Source of the DNA: Sva-07 sp963717385
GTDB taxonomy: Bacteria > Actinomycetota > Acidimicrobiia > Acidimicrobiales > Ilumatobacteraceae
NCBI GenBank assembly: GCA_963717385.1
Contig: CAVQWE010000006.1
Coordinates: 248,001-312,000 of the forward strand
Direction: 5' to 3'
Length of the DNA stretch: 64,000 bases
Shown: piece by piece, positions 56,605-64,000 of the stretch
How the letters are laid out: every line of letters begins with the position of its first letter
Numbering within the stretch: position 1 is the stretch's first letter
Notes under the pieces: generated by a model
Databases searched by the model: none
The model's input: only the letters and a program-made list of their open reading frames with translations
What the model was told of the DNA's origin: nothing
Made by a program: the position numbers and the translations under genes

Positions 56605-57520
56605 GAAGGAGTTGATACAGCAGGTCGCACGGCAGCTCGAAAACGAGGCACCACCCATCTCGGTCGACGAGATCGAACAGCGTGCACTCACTGTGGCATG
56701 TCGATCATGCTCGGCAGCGATCCGGCACGGTTGCTCGGCGAAACGGCACCGTCTTCAAGGTTCGTCGTGACCGAAACGACCCACGACCAGCGGCCCGCCT
56801 GGCAGATCGAATCCATGATGAATGCCGGAGGCACAGCGGTCGACCCTGACGTTGAGACCCAGACCGAGACGTTCGTCGTCGACCAAGCGACAGGGCTGAT
56901 CGTCGTCTCATCGGTCGAGTGGCAGGGAACGCCGCAGGAGCGTGTTCGGCGCTCGTCCGAGTTGATCGACATCGAACAGGTCAGCGAGATGCCCGCCGGG
57001 TTCCCCGGCGAGTTTCCCGAGGGCGCACAGATCGACCGCAGCGGCGACCCGAACGCCTTCCGTCCAGCAACGTTGGACGAAGCGGCCACGTGGTTCGGCC
57101 CTGGGTTCTTCGCCCCGGCCGGCGTCCCTGCCGGCACGACGATCTTCCTGAGTGAATACGAATGGGAGTCGGGCAACCCGGAGTCCGCCCTCAACAAGAG
57201 CGTTCAGATCGCGGCACGAGAAGGGTTCACCACGCCATGGTCCATCTACTTGTCGAAGGACGAACCCGGTCCGAGCGGGGCGACCCCCGACGGACAGTTG
57301 CTCATCGACGGCACCCTGTGTCGCGACGTTCGACCAGGACGCAACCTGCGACGTGCTGCAGGGAGACGCCCAGGCCCTCGACAACCCGGCATTCGCCGAC
57401 TTCTGGCTCTACGGCGAACCACCGACGTTGGTGCTGGAGCGGAACGGTCTTCGGATCGCCGTCACAGGGAGTTCGCTGATCGACGCCCGGTCGATCGCCG
57501 AAACTCTTGTTGCACGATGA
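56594..57520 (+). pseudogene. Broken anti-sigma-like gene downstream of the ECF factor
   Basis: The first frame (ATG 56594; MSAEKELIQQVARQLENEAP) reads about 37 codons to EQRALTVA. From about 56698 a second frame carries a longer domain: SDPARLLGETAPSSRFVVTE, WFGPGFFAPAGVPAGTTIFL. A further shift near 57315 leads to TFDQDATCDVLQG and an ending at 57520. Such genes usually have an N-terminal sigma-binding part, one TM helix and a linker; here no TM segment is found and the parts are in different frames. I infer an internal deletion plus a shift, either real or an assembly collapse. Confidence 0.55.
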
Positions 57521-57614
57521 CGGGCGAGCCGGATCGTTTCACCCTCGATGACCGCCGCCTCAGGGCAACTCCTCACCTGGCCGGAGCAGCCGTCTGCAGT
57601 AGGTTCGGGCGGCG

Positions 57615-58475
57615 ATGAGCCAAACCATCGCCGCGCTCGACGTCGGAGGCACCTCGATCAAGACGGGTTCAGTCCTGTTCGACGACGGTCTCGTCCCGCA
57701 CATCGAGATCGGCCCAGCGCTCCCCGCAAATTCGAGCGAGGCTGCACGGGCCGTGCTCGACTCGCTCGCAGCGGGGGCTGCCGCTGCGCTCGACCTTGCT
57801 GGGCCCGATGCTGCCGGCCTTGCGATCGGCATCTGTGGGCCGTTCGACATCGACGCTGGGATCTCTCGCATGCAGGGCGTGCACAAGTTCGACGAGATCT
57901 ACGGCATCGACCTCGGCGCTGCACTTCGCGATCGTGTACCAGCGGTCGCAGGCCTGCCCATCCGCTTCGCCCGTGATGCAGAATCGGCAGGAACGGGTGA
58001 GGCGCTCGTCGGTGCTGGCGCAGGCGTCGACCGAGTGTTGACGATCACCGTCGGAACCGGTCTCGGCACGTGCCTGACCGACCATGCCAGCCCGGTGGAG
58101 TTCATCGACGGCTTCGGCGTCGAGCACCTTGCGATGCGCGAGACGCCGTGGGGTGGCCGTGCCGACGACGTGCTGTCTGCGCACGGCCTCGCCGATCGGC
58201 TCGGCGTGGCAATGCACGATCTCCGTGCCGCCGTCGAAGCACCGGCCAACGCTGCGGTGGTGAGCGATCACGGCACCCGGCTGGGGACGTTCCTCGCTCC
58301 CGTCGTCGCCGAGTTCGATGCCCATGCCGTGGTGATCGGCGGCGGTTTCTCCGCTGCGTTCGACCGGTTCGGCCCGTCGCTGCAGGCCGCCATCGGTGTG
58401 GTCCCCGTCAGCGCGGCCTCGCTCGGCGCGGCCGGTCCGCTCCTCGGCGCCGCCCACCTCACGTTCCGCCGCTGA
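57615..58475 (+). CDS. ROK-family sugar kinase (glucokinase-like)
   Basis: A 286-residue kinase. ALDVGGTSIKTGSVLF is the N-terminal phosphate-binding loop, TITVGTGLGTCLTDHA holds the GTG/ATP region near residue 140, and VVIGGGFSAAFDRFG the C-terminal adenosine-binding turn. The ROK zinc motif (CxCGxxGCxE) is absent and FGVEHLAMRETPWGGRADD stands where it would be, which fits polyphosphate-glucokinase-like or other zinc-free ROK enzymes. It probably phosphorylates a hexose. Monocistronic; paired hairpins follow. Confidence 0.82.
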   Translation: MSQTIAALDVGGTSIKTGSVLFDDGLVPHIEIGPALPANSSEAARAVLDSLAAGAAAALDLAGPDAAGLAIGICGPFDIDAGISRMQGVHKFDEIYGIDLGAALRDRVPAVAGLPIRFARDAESAGTGEALVGAGAGVDRVLTITVGTGLGTCLTDHASPVEFIDGFGVEHLAMRETPWGGRADDVLSAHGLADRLGVAMHDLRAAVEAPANAAVVSDHGTRLGTFLAPVVAEFDAHAVVIGGGFSAAFDRFGPSLQAAIGVVPVSAASLGAAGPLLGAAHLTFRR

Positions 58476-58486
58476 CCTGGCCCGAA

Positions 58487-58590
58487 GGCGATGAGCGAAG
58501 CGGGCGTGCGGGTGCCGTTCGCTCATCGCCTCACCGATCCGTCCGAGGGCGATGAGCGAAGCGGGCGTGGCAGTGCGGTTCGCTCATCGC
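58487..58590. repeat. Two tandem hairpin units between convergent genes
   Basis: GGCGATGAGCGAA occurs at 58487 and again at 58548 (61 bp apart), each followed by GCGGGCGTG and then, after 9-10 bases, by its complement TTCGCTCATCGC (58518 and 58579). The result is two near-identical hairpins in tandem, ending 25 bp before the stop of the convergent PIG-L gene. They may be terminators or a small intergenic repeat unit. Confidence 0.7.
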
Positions 58591-58614
58591 TCGATGGGGC
58601 GGCTGGCGCGGCGG

Positions 58615-59343
58615 TCAGCGGGTGTCGCAGACTCGGAACAGTTCTGCGCTGGAACCTTCGGGGAGACCGTGCTCGACGGCCAGCTGCCGAAAGCGGGTAC
58701 CGACCCGCTCCATCATCGCGTCGGGGTCGACGTGCTGGCTCACGTGACAGCGAAGTGCGCGGAACTTGCGATCGATCTGGGTGGTGATGTCCACCACTGC
58801 GAGGTCCGGATCGCCGCCCATCGGGCCCGCCTGGATCCACACCTCTTGCACCTTCCAGTCCTCGACCTCGGCGCACGGCATGCCGGCGAACGCAAACGGG
58901 TTGCGGGCGTCCGGGTACACAGCGCACATCGTGGCCTCACCTGTTGCGGTGTGATCGGGGTGCGAACCGTAGGTGGAGCCGAGGTTGCGCAGCGGCGACT
59001 GGGTGATGACCACCTGGGGGCGAACCTGGCGGATGATCAGGCTGATGTCGTGGCGAAGTTCCATGGTGACCTCGACCGTGCCGTCCATGAAGCCGAGGAA
59101 CCGGAGGTCGGTGACCCCGACTTCGGCAGCGGCCTTGGTCTGCTCCTCCCGACGGATCGCGGCCATCTCCTTGCGCGGGATCGAGTGGTCGAATCCACCG
59201 GCCTGGCCATCGGTGACGAGGCAGTAGACGACCTCGACGCCAGCGTCGGTGAGCGCGGCAACGGTGCCGGCGGCGCCGAAGTCGACGTCGTCGGGGTGGG
59301 CGGTGACGACGAGGACTCGTTCGATCTCGGAGAACGCAAGCAT
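58615..59343 (-). CDS. PIG-L/LmbE-family deacetylase
   Basis: A 242-residue zinc-dependent N-acetyl hydrolase. AHPDDVDFGAAG (residues ~15-26) gives the HPDD motif and SHPDHTATGEA the HxxH part near residue 125. The actinobacterial family includes MshB and Mca of mycothiol metabolism, but this one is shorter than MshB and lacks its clear motifs, so substrate is left open. Start ATG 59343. It is divergent from a CYP125-like P450. Confidence 0.88.
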   Translation of the reverse strand: MLAFSEIERVLVVTAHPDDVDFGAAGTVAALTDAGVEVVYCLVTDGQAGGFDHSIPRKEMAAIRREEQTKAAAEVGVTDLRFLGFMDGTVEVTMELRHDISLIIRQVRPQVVITQSPLRNLGSTYGSHPDHTATGEATMCAVYPDARNPFAFAGMPCAEVEDWKVQEVWIQAGPMGGDPDLAVVDITTQIDRKFRALRCHVSQHVDPDAMMERVGTRFRQLAVEHGLPEGSSAELFRVCDTR

Positions 59344-59439
59344 CCGCCCAGTCAACGCCGTATCCCGTGCGTTCTCAACTCGCGCACCGCATCCGCTGGG
59401 TGCACCACTGTCCGGCGCAGCCTCGTACAGTCGTGTCCC

Positions 59440-60709
59440 ATGACGAGTACCGCCGCCCATGACGAGGTCGCTCTCGACGACTTCGATCTGTCCGACCCCG
59501 AGTTCTGGACAGCGCCGCGGGCGCATCGGGAAGGCGCGTTCAAGGCACTTCGCGACATGCCGGGGCTGGTGCATTTCGAGGAACGCGAGATCCCCGACCT
59601 GCCGTTCCCCACCGGTGACGGCTATTGGGCGCTCACCCGCCACGACGACATCTGGCACGTCAGCCGCAACGCCAAGCTCTTCTGCTCCGGTCAGGGCTCG
59701 AACATCGGCGACCTGCCCCAGGAGATGCGCGAGTTCTTCGGGTCGATGATCAACATGGACGACCCGAAGCACTTCCGGTTGCGTTCGATCGTGTCGAAGG
59801 GCTTCACGCCCAAGGAGATCACCGCCGTCGAGGACGTTGTGAAGACCAAGGCGAACCAGATCATCGACCGGTTGCTCGCCGACTTCCCGGAGAAGACCTG
59901 CGACTTCGTCGAGCACGTCGCCGCAGCGCTGCCGTTGGAGATCATCTGCGACATGATGGGCATCCCGCCCGAGGACTATGCCCGGGTGTTCAAGTGGACC
60001 AATACGATCCTCGGCGCGGGCGACCCCGAGTTCACCTCCAGCCTGGAGGACCTGTTGGGACAGTCGCTCGAGATGTCCATGTACGCCCAGGCGCTCGGCG
60101 AGGACCGCAAGGCCAACCCGCAAGACGACATCACTTCGATCATGATGGCCGCCGAGGTCGACGGCGAACAGCTGACGCCGCAGGAGTTCGGCTCGTTCTT
60201 CATCCTGCTCGTGGTCGCCGGCAACGAGACGACCCGCAACGCGATCAGCCACGGGATGATGGCCTTCACCGAGCATCCCGATCAGCGCGACCTGCTCTAC
60301 GGCGACTTCGACACCTACGCCAAGGGGGCGATGGAGGAGATCGTGCGCTGGGGCTACCCCGGTCATCCACTTTCGTCGCACCGCCACCGAGGACACCGAA
60401 ATCGCCGGGCAGAAGATCGCCGCCGGCGAGAAGGTGGTGATGTGGTACAACTCGGGCAACCGCGACGAGCGGGTGTTCGAGAACCCGTACGTGTTCGACA
60501 TCACCCGCGAACCGAACCCGGCCCAGATCGGCTTCGGAGCGGGTGGCCCCCACTTCTGCCTGGGAGCGAACCTGGCCCGCCGGGAGATGACGGTGATGTT
60601 CGACACGATCCGCGAGCGGATCCCGTCGCTGCGCATCACCGGCGAGCCCGACTACCTCCAGAGCGGATTCATCAACGGCATCAAACGGTTGCAGTGTGCC
60701 TGGGACTGA
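59440..60709 (+). CDS. Cytochrome P450, CYP125/CYP124-like (one frameshift)
   Basis: About 423 residues. FFILLVVAGNETTRNAISHG is the I-helix (GNETT), EEIVR the ExxR motif and FGAGGPHFCLGANLARREMT the heme loop. The segment VIHFRRTATEDTEIAGQKIA and NRDERVFENPYVFDITREPN resemble CYP125/CYP124/CYP142, which oxidise the side chain of sterols or methyl-branched lipids. An extra C near 60360 shifts the frame; correcting it joins WGYP to VIHFRR. Start ATG 59440; the longer upstream frame is antisense to the PIG-L gene and not real. Confidence 0.9.
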
Positions 60710-61172
60710 GCTGACACCCGAACACCGGGCCGACCTCGTCCGCCAACTCACGATCGCCGGCTGGCTGCTGCTCGGCGGGCCGCTCGGCTTCATCGCCTTC
60801 CAATTCGACCGTGTGCGCCGGGTCGGTGCGCAGCCCTTTGCGAGCGTGTGGGAGCAGCGCATCGAGGTGCTCAGCTTCTTGATGCTGCCACCGAACCTGG
60901 CCGTACTCGTGCCGGTGGTCTTCGTCGCCGCCGCCGCAACCTGGCTGGCAGGATCCCATCGAGATCCCTGGCTGGCGACGTTGCTGCGCGTCAGCGCTGG
61001 TCTGGCGATCACGTTCGCCGTGATCGGTGTGATCTCGATTGCGACCATCGTCGTGTCCGACGAGCAGGGCGACGCCAGCGACGCCGGCGTGTTCCTCCGC
61101 CTCGGTGGCGTCATCATGTGCGCCGGTCTGGCGATGATCTGCCGCATCGCCGATCGCCCGACCAGGTCGTAG
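60696..61172 (+). CDS. Small membrane protein, unknown function
   Basis: A 158-residue protein with about four hydrophobic segments (residues ~21-37, 58-86, 98-120, 132-148). GTG 60696 overlaps the P450 stop by 14 bp, so it is probably coupled. No motif recognised; arginine-rich loops (FDRVRRVG) suggest the inside orientation. It may serve the P450 but there is no direct evidence. Confidence 0.65.
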   Translation: MPGTELTPEHRADLVRQLTIAGWLLLGGPLGFIAFQFDRVRRVGAQPFASVWEQRIEVLSFLMLPPNLAVLVPVVFVAAAATWLAGSHRDPWLATLLRVSAGLAITFAVIGVISIATIVVSDEQGDASDAGVFLRLGGVIMCAGLAMICRIADRPTRS

Positions 61173-61275
61173 CTCGCCGACTGTCCGTGCGGATCTGGTT
61201 GCGGCTTCGGCAACAGCATCCGCCCAGACCCAGGGAACTTCGAACTGTGCGACAGCCCCTCGTCATGGTGATGGC

Positions 61276-61764
61276 ATGTGCCTTCAATGTGACGGATATT
61301 CCTTCGAGCAGTCGATGCTCTCCCTCGATCTCACGATCCGCACCGTCGGGTGGCAACTCACCCAGATCACCGACACCAACCCGTGGTCGTACACCATTGG
61401 CCTGCTCGAGAGTTACGGCCACCCTGAGCTGATGGTCACCGGGCTCGCGCTCGACACGCAGAGCGTCACGATCCGCCAGATCGTCTCCTTGATCAAGAAG
61501 ACCGGACGCGTCGATCAGGCCGTGCTCGAACGCGAGGGCGTCACGCTCGTCGAGGTCCACCCCAACCACCTCGCCGGCGACTGGTTCGGCACCTGGTCGA
61601 ACTTCTACCAACGCATCCCGACGCCCGGATCGTTCCTCCAGATCGTGCCGCCCTCCGACTGGTTCTGCGACTGCCACGCCCACTCGATGCCCCACTTCGA
61701 ACTGCCGGACCCGATCCGTTTCGGCAACCGAGCCGCCCGACGCCGACAGGGGCGCCGACCATGA
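61276..61764 (+). CDS. DUF4262 family protein
   Basis: A 162-residue protein. WQLTQITDTNPWSYTIGLLE followed by HPELMVTGLALDTQ is the DUF4262 signature, and FGTWSNFYQRIPTPGSFLQI the second half. N-terminal CLQC and C-terminal CDCHAH cysteines could bind metal. Function unknown. Start ATG 61276. Downstream gap of 94 bp before the next gene. Confidence 0.82.
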   Translation: MCLQCDGYSFEQSMLSLDLTIRTVGWQLTQITDTNPWSYTIGLLESYGHPELMVTGLALDTQSVTIRQIVSLIKKTGRVDQAVLEREGVTLVEVHPNHLAGDWFGTWSNFYQRIPTPGSFLQIVPPSDWFCDCHAHSMPHFELPDPIRFGNRAARRRQGRRP

Positions 61765-61858
61765 CGTACACGTGCGGATCGTCGAATCCACCAGCACACC
61801 AGCGTCGCCCGTTGGTGACCGTTCCGTCGGCCACGGAGAGCTGCAGTACCGTTCGGCG

Positions 61859-62299
61859 ATGGCTGACGCAAACGACACCACACTGCCCGTCGAGTTCATC
61901 GGCACCCTGACCGCGGATCTCGGCGGCACCACGCCGGTCGTCGCCGGACCGAACGGCACCATCGTCACCGCCACGGTGACTGCCGCGACCTTCGTGGGAC
62001 CGAAGATCAATGCAACGGCCCCCGACGGCGTTGCCGCTGCCGATTGGCCGCTCGTTCGGGCTGACGGCACGCTCGTGCTCGACGTGCGCGCCAACATGCG
62101 CACCGACGATGGCGCCGACGTCTTCGTGACATACAACGGCATCGGCATTCCGAAGGAGGGTGGCGGTCACGACATCCGCACCGCTCCCCTGTTCCAGACC
62201 GGTGACGAGCGCTACGCCTGGCTCAACAACGTGCAAGGTGTCGGCATCGGCCAGACGACCGACACCGGTGTCGAGTACCAGATCTACGCACTGAAGTAG
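61859..62299 (+). CDS. DUF3237 family protein
   Basis: A 146-residue protein with the beta-barrel pattern of DUF3237: VRADGTLVLDVRANMRTDDG and VFVTYNGIGIPKEGGG, then FQTGDERYAWLNNVQGVGIG. Its family is often encoded next to oxidoreductases and has no established activity. Start ATG 61859; a longer open frame upstream (to 61772) is not similar. Confidence 0.8.
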   Translation: MADANDTTLPVEFIGTLTADLGGTTPVVAGPNGTIVTATVTAATFVGPKINATAPDGVAAADWPLVRADGTLVLDVRANMRTDDGADVFVTYNGIGIPKEGGGHDIRTAPLFQTGDERYAWLNNVQGVGIGQTTDTGVEYQIYALK

Positions 62300-62336
62300 A
62301 CCCGGCATCGACCGATGCGTGCGCGTGCGGGACCCG

Positions 62337-62937
62337 TCAGGCGCCGAGGTCGCCGCGGAGAAAATGCATGCGGCAGAGCAACTCGTAGCGCACGGTGTCG
62401 CCGAACAGGGGCGACTCGCTGCGTTTGGTGTCGCCCACCATCACGGTGTCGCCCTCGTACACGACATCGCCATTGACGACTCGGGCGTTGTTCGTGGCGC
62501 GTGCACCGCACCAGCAGCGAGCTTCGACCTGGAGCGGGGTGTGCTCGTCGGCGATCTCCAACATGCGTGCCGTGCCCTCGAAGAGCCGTCCACGGAAGTC
62601 GGTGAGCAGCCCGAACGCGTACACGTCGATGTCGAGATCGTCGACGACCCGGGCCAGCTGATCGCATTGCTCGGGCGTGTAGAACTGCACTTCGTCGCAG
62701 ATCATGTAATGGATCGGCCAATGGCTGAGCGCGAGAGCGTGCAGATCGAGGTCGTGTCGACACCTCGATCGCCGGGGCAGCCACGCCGAGACGGCTGGTG
62801 ACCTGGCGGCCCTCTCGGTCGAGCGTGGTGAGCAACAGCCCATGCAGCTCGCGGCTCGACAAGTTGTGGTGAATCTGCAGCGCCACGGTGCTCTTGCCCG
62901 AGCCCATGGTGCCGAAGCTGAATCGAAGCGACGCCAT
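62337..62937 (-). CDS. tdk: Thymidine kinase, type II (one frameshift)
   Basis: About 200 residues. SFGTMGSGKSTVAL is the P-loop, ICDEVQFYTPEQCDQLARVV the Walker B/lasso region, FGLLTDFRGRLFEGTARML the thymidine site, and ARCWCGARATNNAR with LLCRMHF the four zinc cysteines and partners. A shift near 62760 separates GVAAPAIEV from HDLDLHALAL. It salvages thymidine. Start ATG 62937 (ASLRFSFG follows). It overlaps no neighbour; a small lipoprotein gene lies 14 bp upstream. Confidence 0.9.
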
Positions 62938-62951
62938 GTGAGCGATCGACC

Positions 62952-63161
62952 CTACCCGCCGCTGGTGACGGGCGGCGCAGACGGATCGGTGGCAAACGGA
63001 TCGAACGACGGGTCGACCACCGCTGGGCCATTGATTCCGCCGATCGCCGGCGCTGACGTCGGCGGCACCTGATCGTCGACCTCATCGGTGCCGTCAGAGC
63101 CGCTGCACGCACCAAGCGCCAGCGCCGCCACCAAACTCAACGCCGCCAAGTGTCGTCCCAC
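62952..63161 (-). CDS. Small secreted lipoprotein
   Basis: A 69-residue predicted lipoprotein. GTG 63161 gives GRHLAALSLVAALALGACSG: a short basic start, hydrophobic core and lipobox (LGAC). The mature part is ~50 acidic and Pro-rich residues with no fold (VPPTSAPAIGGINGPAVV). It probably stays on the membrane surface. A gene this small could be a false call, but the signal is clear. Confidence 0.6.
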   Translation of the reverse strand: MGRHLAALSLVAALALGACSGSDGTDEVDDQVPPTSAPAIGGINGPAVVDPSFDPFATDPSAPPVTSGG

Positions 63162-63305
63162 CCCTGCGACTCTACGGCGAACGATGACAGGACGATGGTC
63201 ACTTTTGGTGGGCCGTCCCGTTCTCGCCCGGCCTCGGCCACTACGGTGACCCCCGACAGGCCCGGCAACGGAGCCGGGGCGCTGACACTCCCAGGGGGAG
63301 ACACC

Positions 63306-64000
63306 ATGACGGACACGATCGACCGGCCCGAAGCCGGCGACGGCGATCTCGCTGACTACGTCCTCGACCATCTCATCATTCGCTTTGCCGGCGACTCCGG
63401 CGACGGGATGCAGCTGACCGGCGATCGATTCACCTCGGTGAGTGCGTCATTCGGCAACGACTTGTCGACCCTGCCCGACTTCCCTGCCGAGATCCGTGCA
63501 CCGGCCGGCACCGTCAACGGTGTGTCGGCGTTCCAGGTCAACATCGCGGATCACAAGATCACCACGCCGGGCGACGAGCCCAACGTGCTGGTGGCGATGA
63601 ACCCCGCAGCGCTGATGGCCGATCTCCATCGCCTCGAGCCGGGCGGCACGGTGATCATCAACGAAGATGCCTTCGAGGAACGCAACCTCGACAAGGCCGG
63701 CTACACGGCCAACCCGCTCGACGACGACACGCTTGCGCACTACCGCGTGCTCAGGGTCCCGATGACCAGTCTCACCAAGGAAATCTGCGCACCGCTGGGC
63801 GTGAAACCCCGAGATGCCGAGCGTTCGAAGAACTTCTTCGCGCTCGGCCTGGTGTCGTTCATGTACACCCGACCGGTCGACCCGACTCTGGAGTGGATCA
63901 CCGAGAAGTTCGGCGGCAACGAACTCGTCGAAGCAGCGAACAAGGCGTCGTTCCTCGCCGGCTTCAACTTCGGCGAGACCACCGAGGCCGTCGGCCACCG
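63306..64000 (+). CDS. korA: 2-oxoacid:acceptor oxidoreductase alpha subunit (partial, 3' end outside)
   Basis: The first 231 codons are present; the frame is open to the last base. It begins MTDTIDRPEAGDGDLADYV, then IIRFAGDSGDGMQLTGDRFT, the start of the gamma-type domain that in actinobacterial KorA precedes the alpha domain (FPAEIRAPAGTVNGVSAFQV; VLVAMNPAALMADLHRLEPG; RSKNFFALGLVSFMY). KorAB converts 2-oxoglutarate to succinyl-CoA with ferredoxin. GGGGAG 6-7 bases upstream supports ATG 63306. The beta subunit is expected just downstream. Confidence 0.92.
   Translation, partial: MTDTIDRPEAGDGDLADYVLDHLIIRFAGDSGDGMQLTGDRFTSVSASFGNDLSTLPDFPAEIRAPAGTVNGVSAFQVNIADHKITTPGDEPNVLVAMNPAALMADLHRLEPGGTVIINEDAFEERNLDKAGYTANPLDDDTLAHYRVLRVPMTSLTKEICAPLGVKPRDAERSKNFFALGLVSFMYTRPVDPTLEWITEKFGGNELVEAANKASFLAGFNFGETTEAVGH

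Noticed and set aside
1..64000. CRISPR arrays, insertion sequences, prophage or integrative element
   Set aside because: No spaced direct repeats of CRISPR type, no transposase, integrase or phage structural gene was found in any frame; the repeats seen are short intergenic palindromes.

Overview
The window is 64 kb of high-GC chromosomal DNA from an actinobacterium. A WhiB regulator, a wax-ester synthase/diacylglycerol acyltransferase, a PimB-like glycosyltransferase, F420-type oxidoreductases, a DnaQ-UvrC fusion, a LexA-type GAAC-N4-GTTC box and a class-A RNase P RNA all fit Actinomycetota. The gene mix resembles Acidimicrobiia (Ilumatobacter-like marine lineages); that finer placement is inference. 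I see no insertion sequence, prophage, CRISPR array or replication origin.

Layout. 1-8.7 kb: glycosyltransferase/queG/small Cys protein operon (-), WS/DGAT (+), NYN-domain protein (-) divergent from DnaQ-UvrC (+), trpD-thrB (-), whiB (-). 8.7-11.4 kb: DUF3501, two-CCG iron-sulfur oxidoreductase and rubrerythrin (-), headed by a truncated Fur-like remnant. 11.5-16.6 kb: glycerol operon glpD / AGPS-like flavoprotein / membrane protein / glpK. 16.7-20.6 kb: two exported ferritin-like proteins, a PPOX protein, rnpB, an LLM oxidoreductase and a VTT membrane protein. 20.7-27.6 kb: branched-chain-type transporter made of a fused LivH-LivM permease, an MFS-LivF-LivG tripartite protein and a membrane-anchored binding protein. 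27.6-35 kb: histidine phosphatase, membrane protein, zinc-ribbon coiled-coil protein, class A PBP, Gfo/Idh oxidoreductase, fatty acyl-AMP ligase, zinc ribbon. 35.1-39.4 kb: quaternary-amine (ProXWV/OpuB type) ABC transporter. 39.6-49.5 kb: serine hydrolase, leuS, aminoglycoside/ecdysteroid-kinase-like phosphotransferase, two tandem P450s, L,D-transpeptidase, lipoprotein. 49.5-58.5 kb: tRNA-Ala, nadD/LytR-type/rsfS operon, sigma factor, class II DAHP synthase, serine hydrolase, ECF sigma with broken anti-sigma gene, ROK kinase. 58.6-64 kb: PIG-L deacetylase, CYP125-like P450, small proteins, thymidine kinase, and the 5' part of a 2-oxoacid oxidoreductase alpha subunit.

A global caveat: about 20 genes, including the essential leuS and thrB, are interrupted by one- or two-base shifts, many of them in short homopolymer or dinucleotide runs. 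This looks like residual indel error in a long-read assembly rather than true gene decay, so I annotate these as whole genes and mark the shift points. The most unusual content is the MFS-LivF-LivG fusion with its partner genes, a predicted SOS box on the DnaQ-UvrC gene, a family of intergenic palindromes centred on GGTGTC(N)GACACC, and paired hairpins at convergent gene ends.
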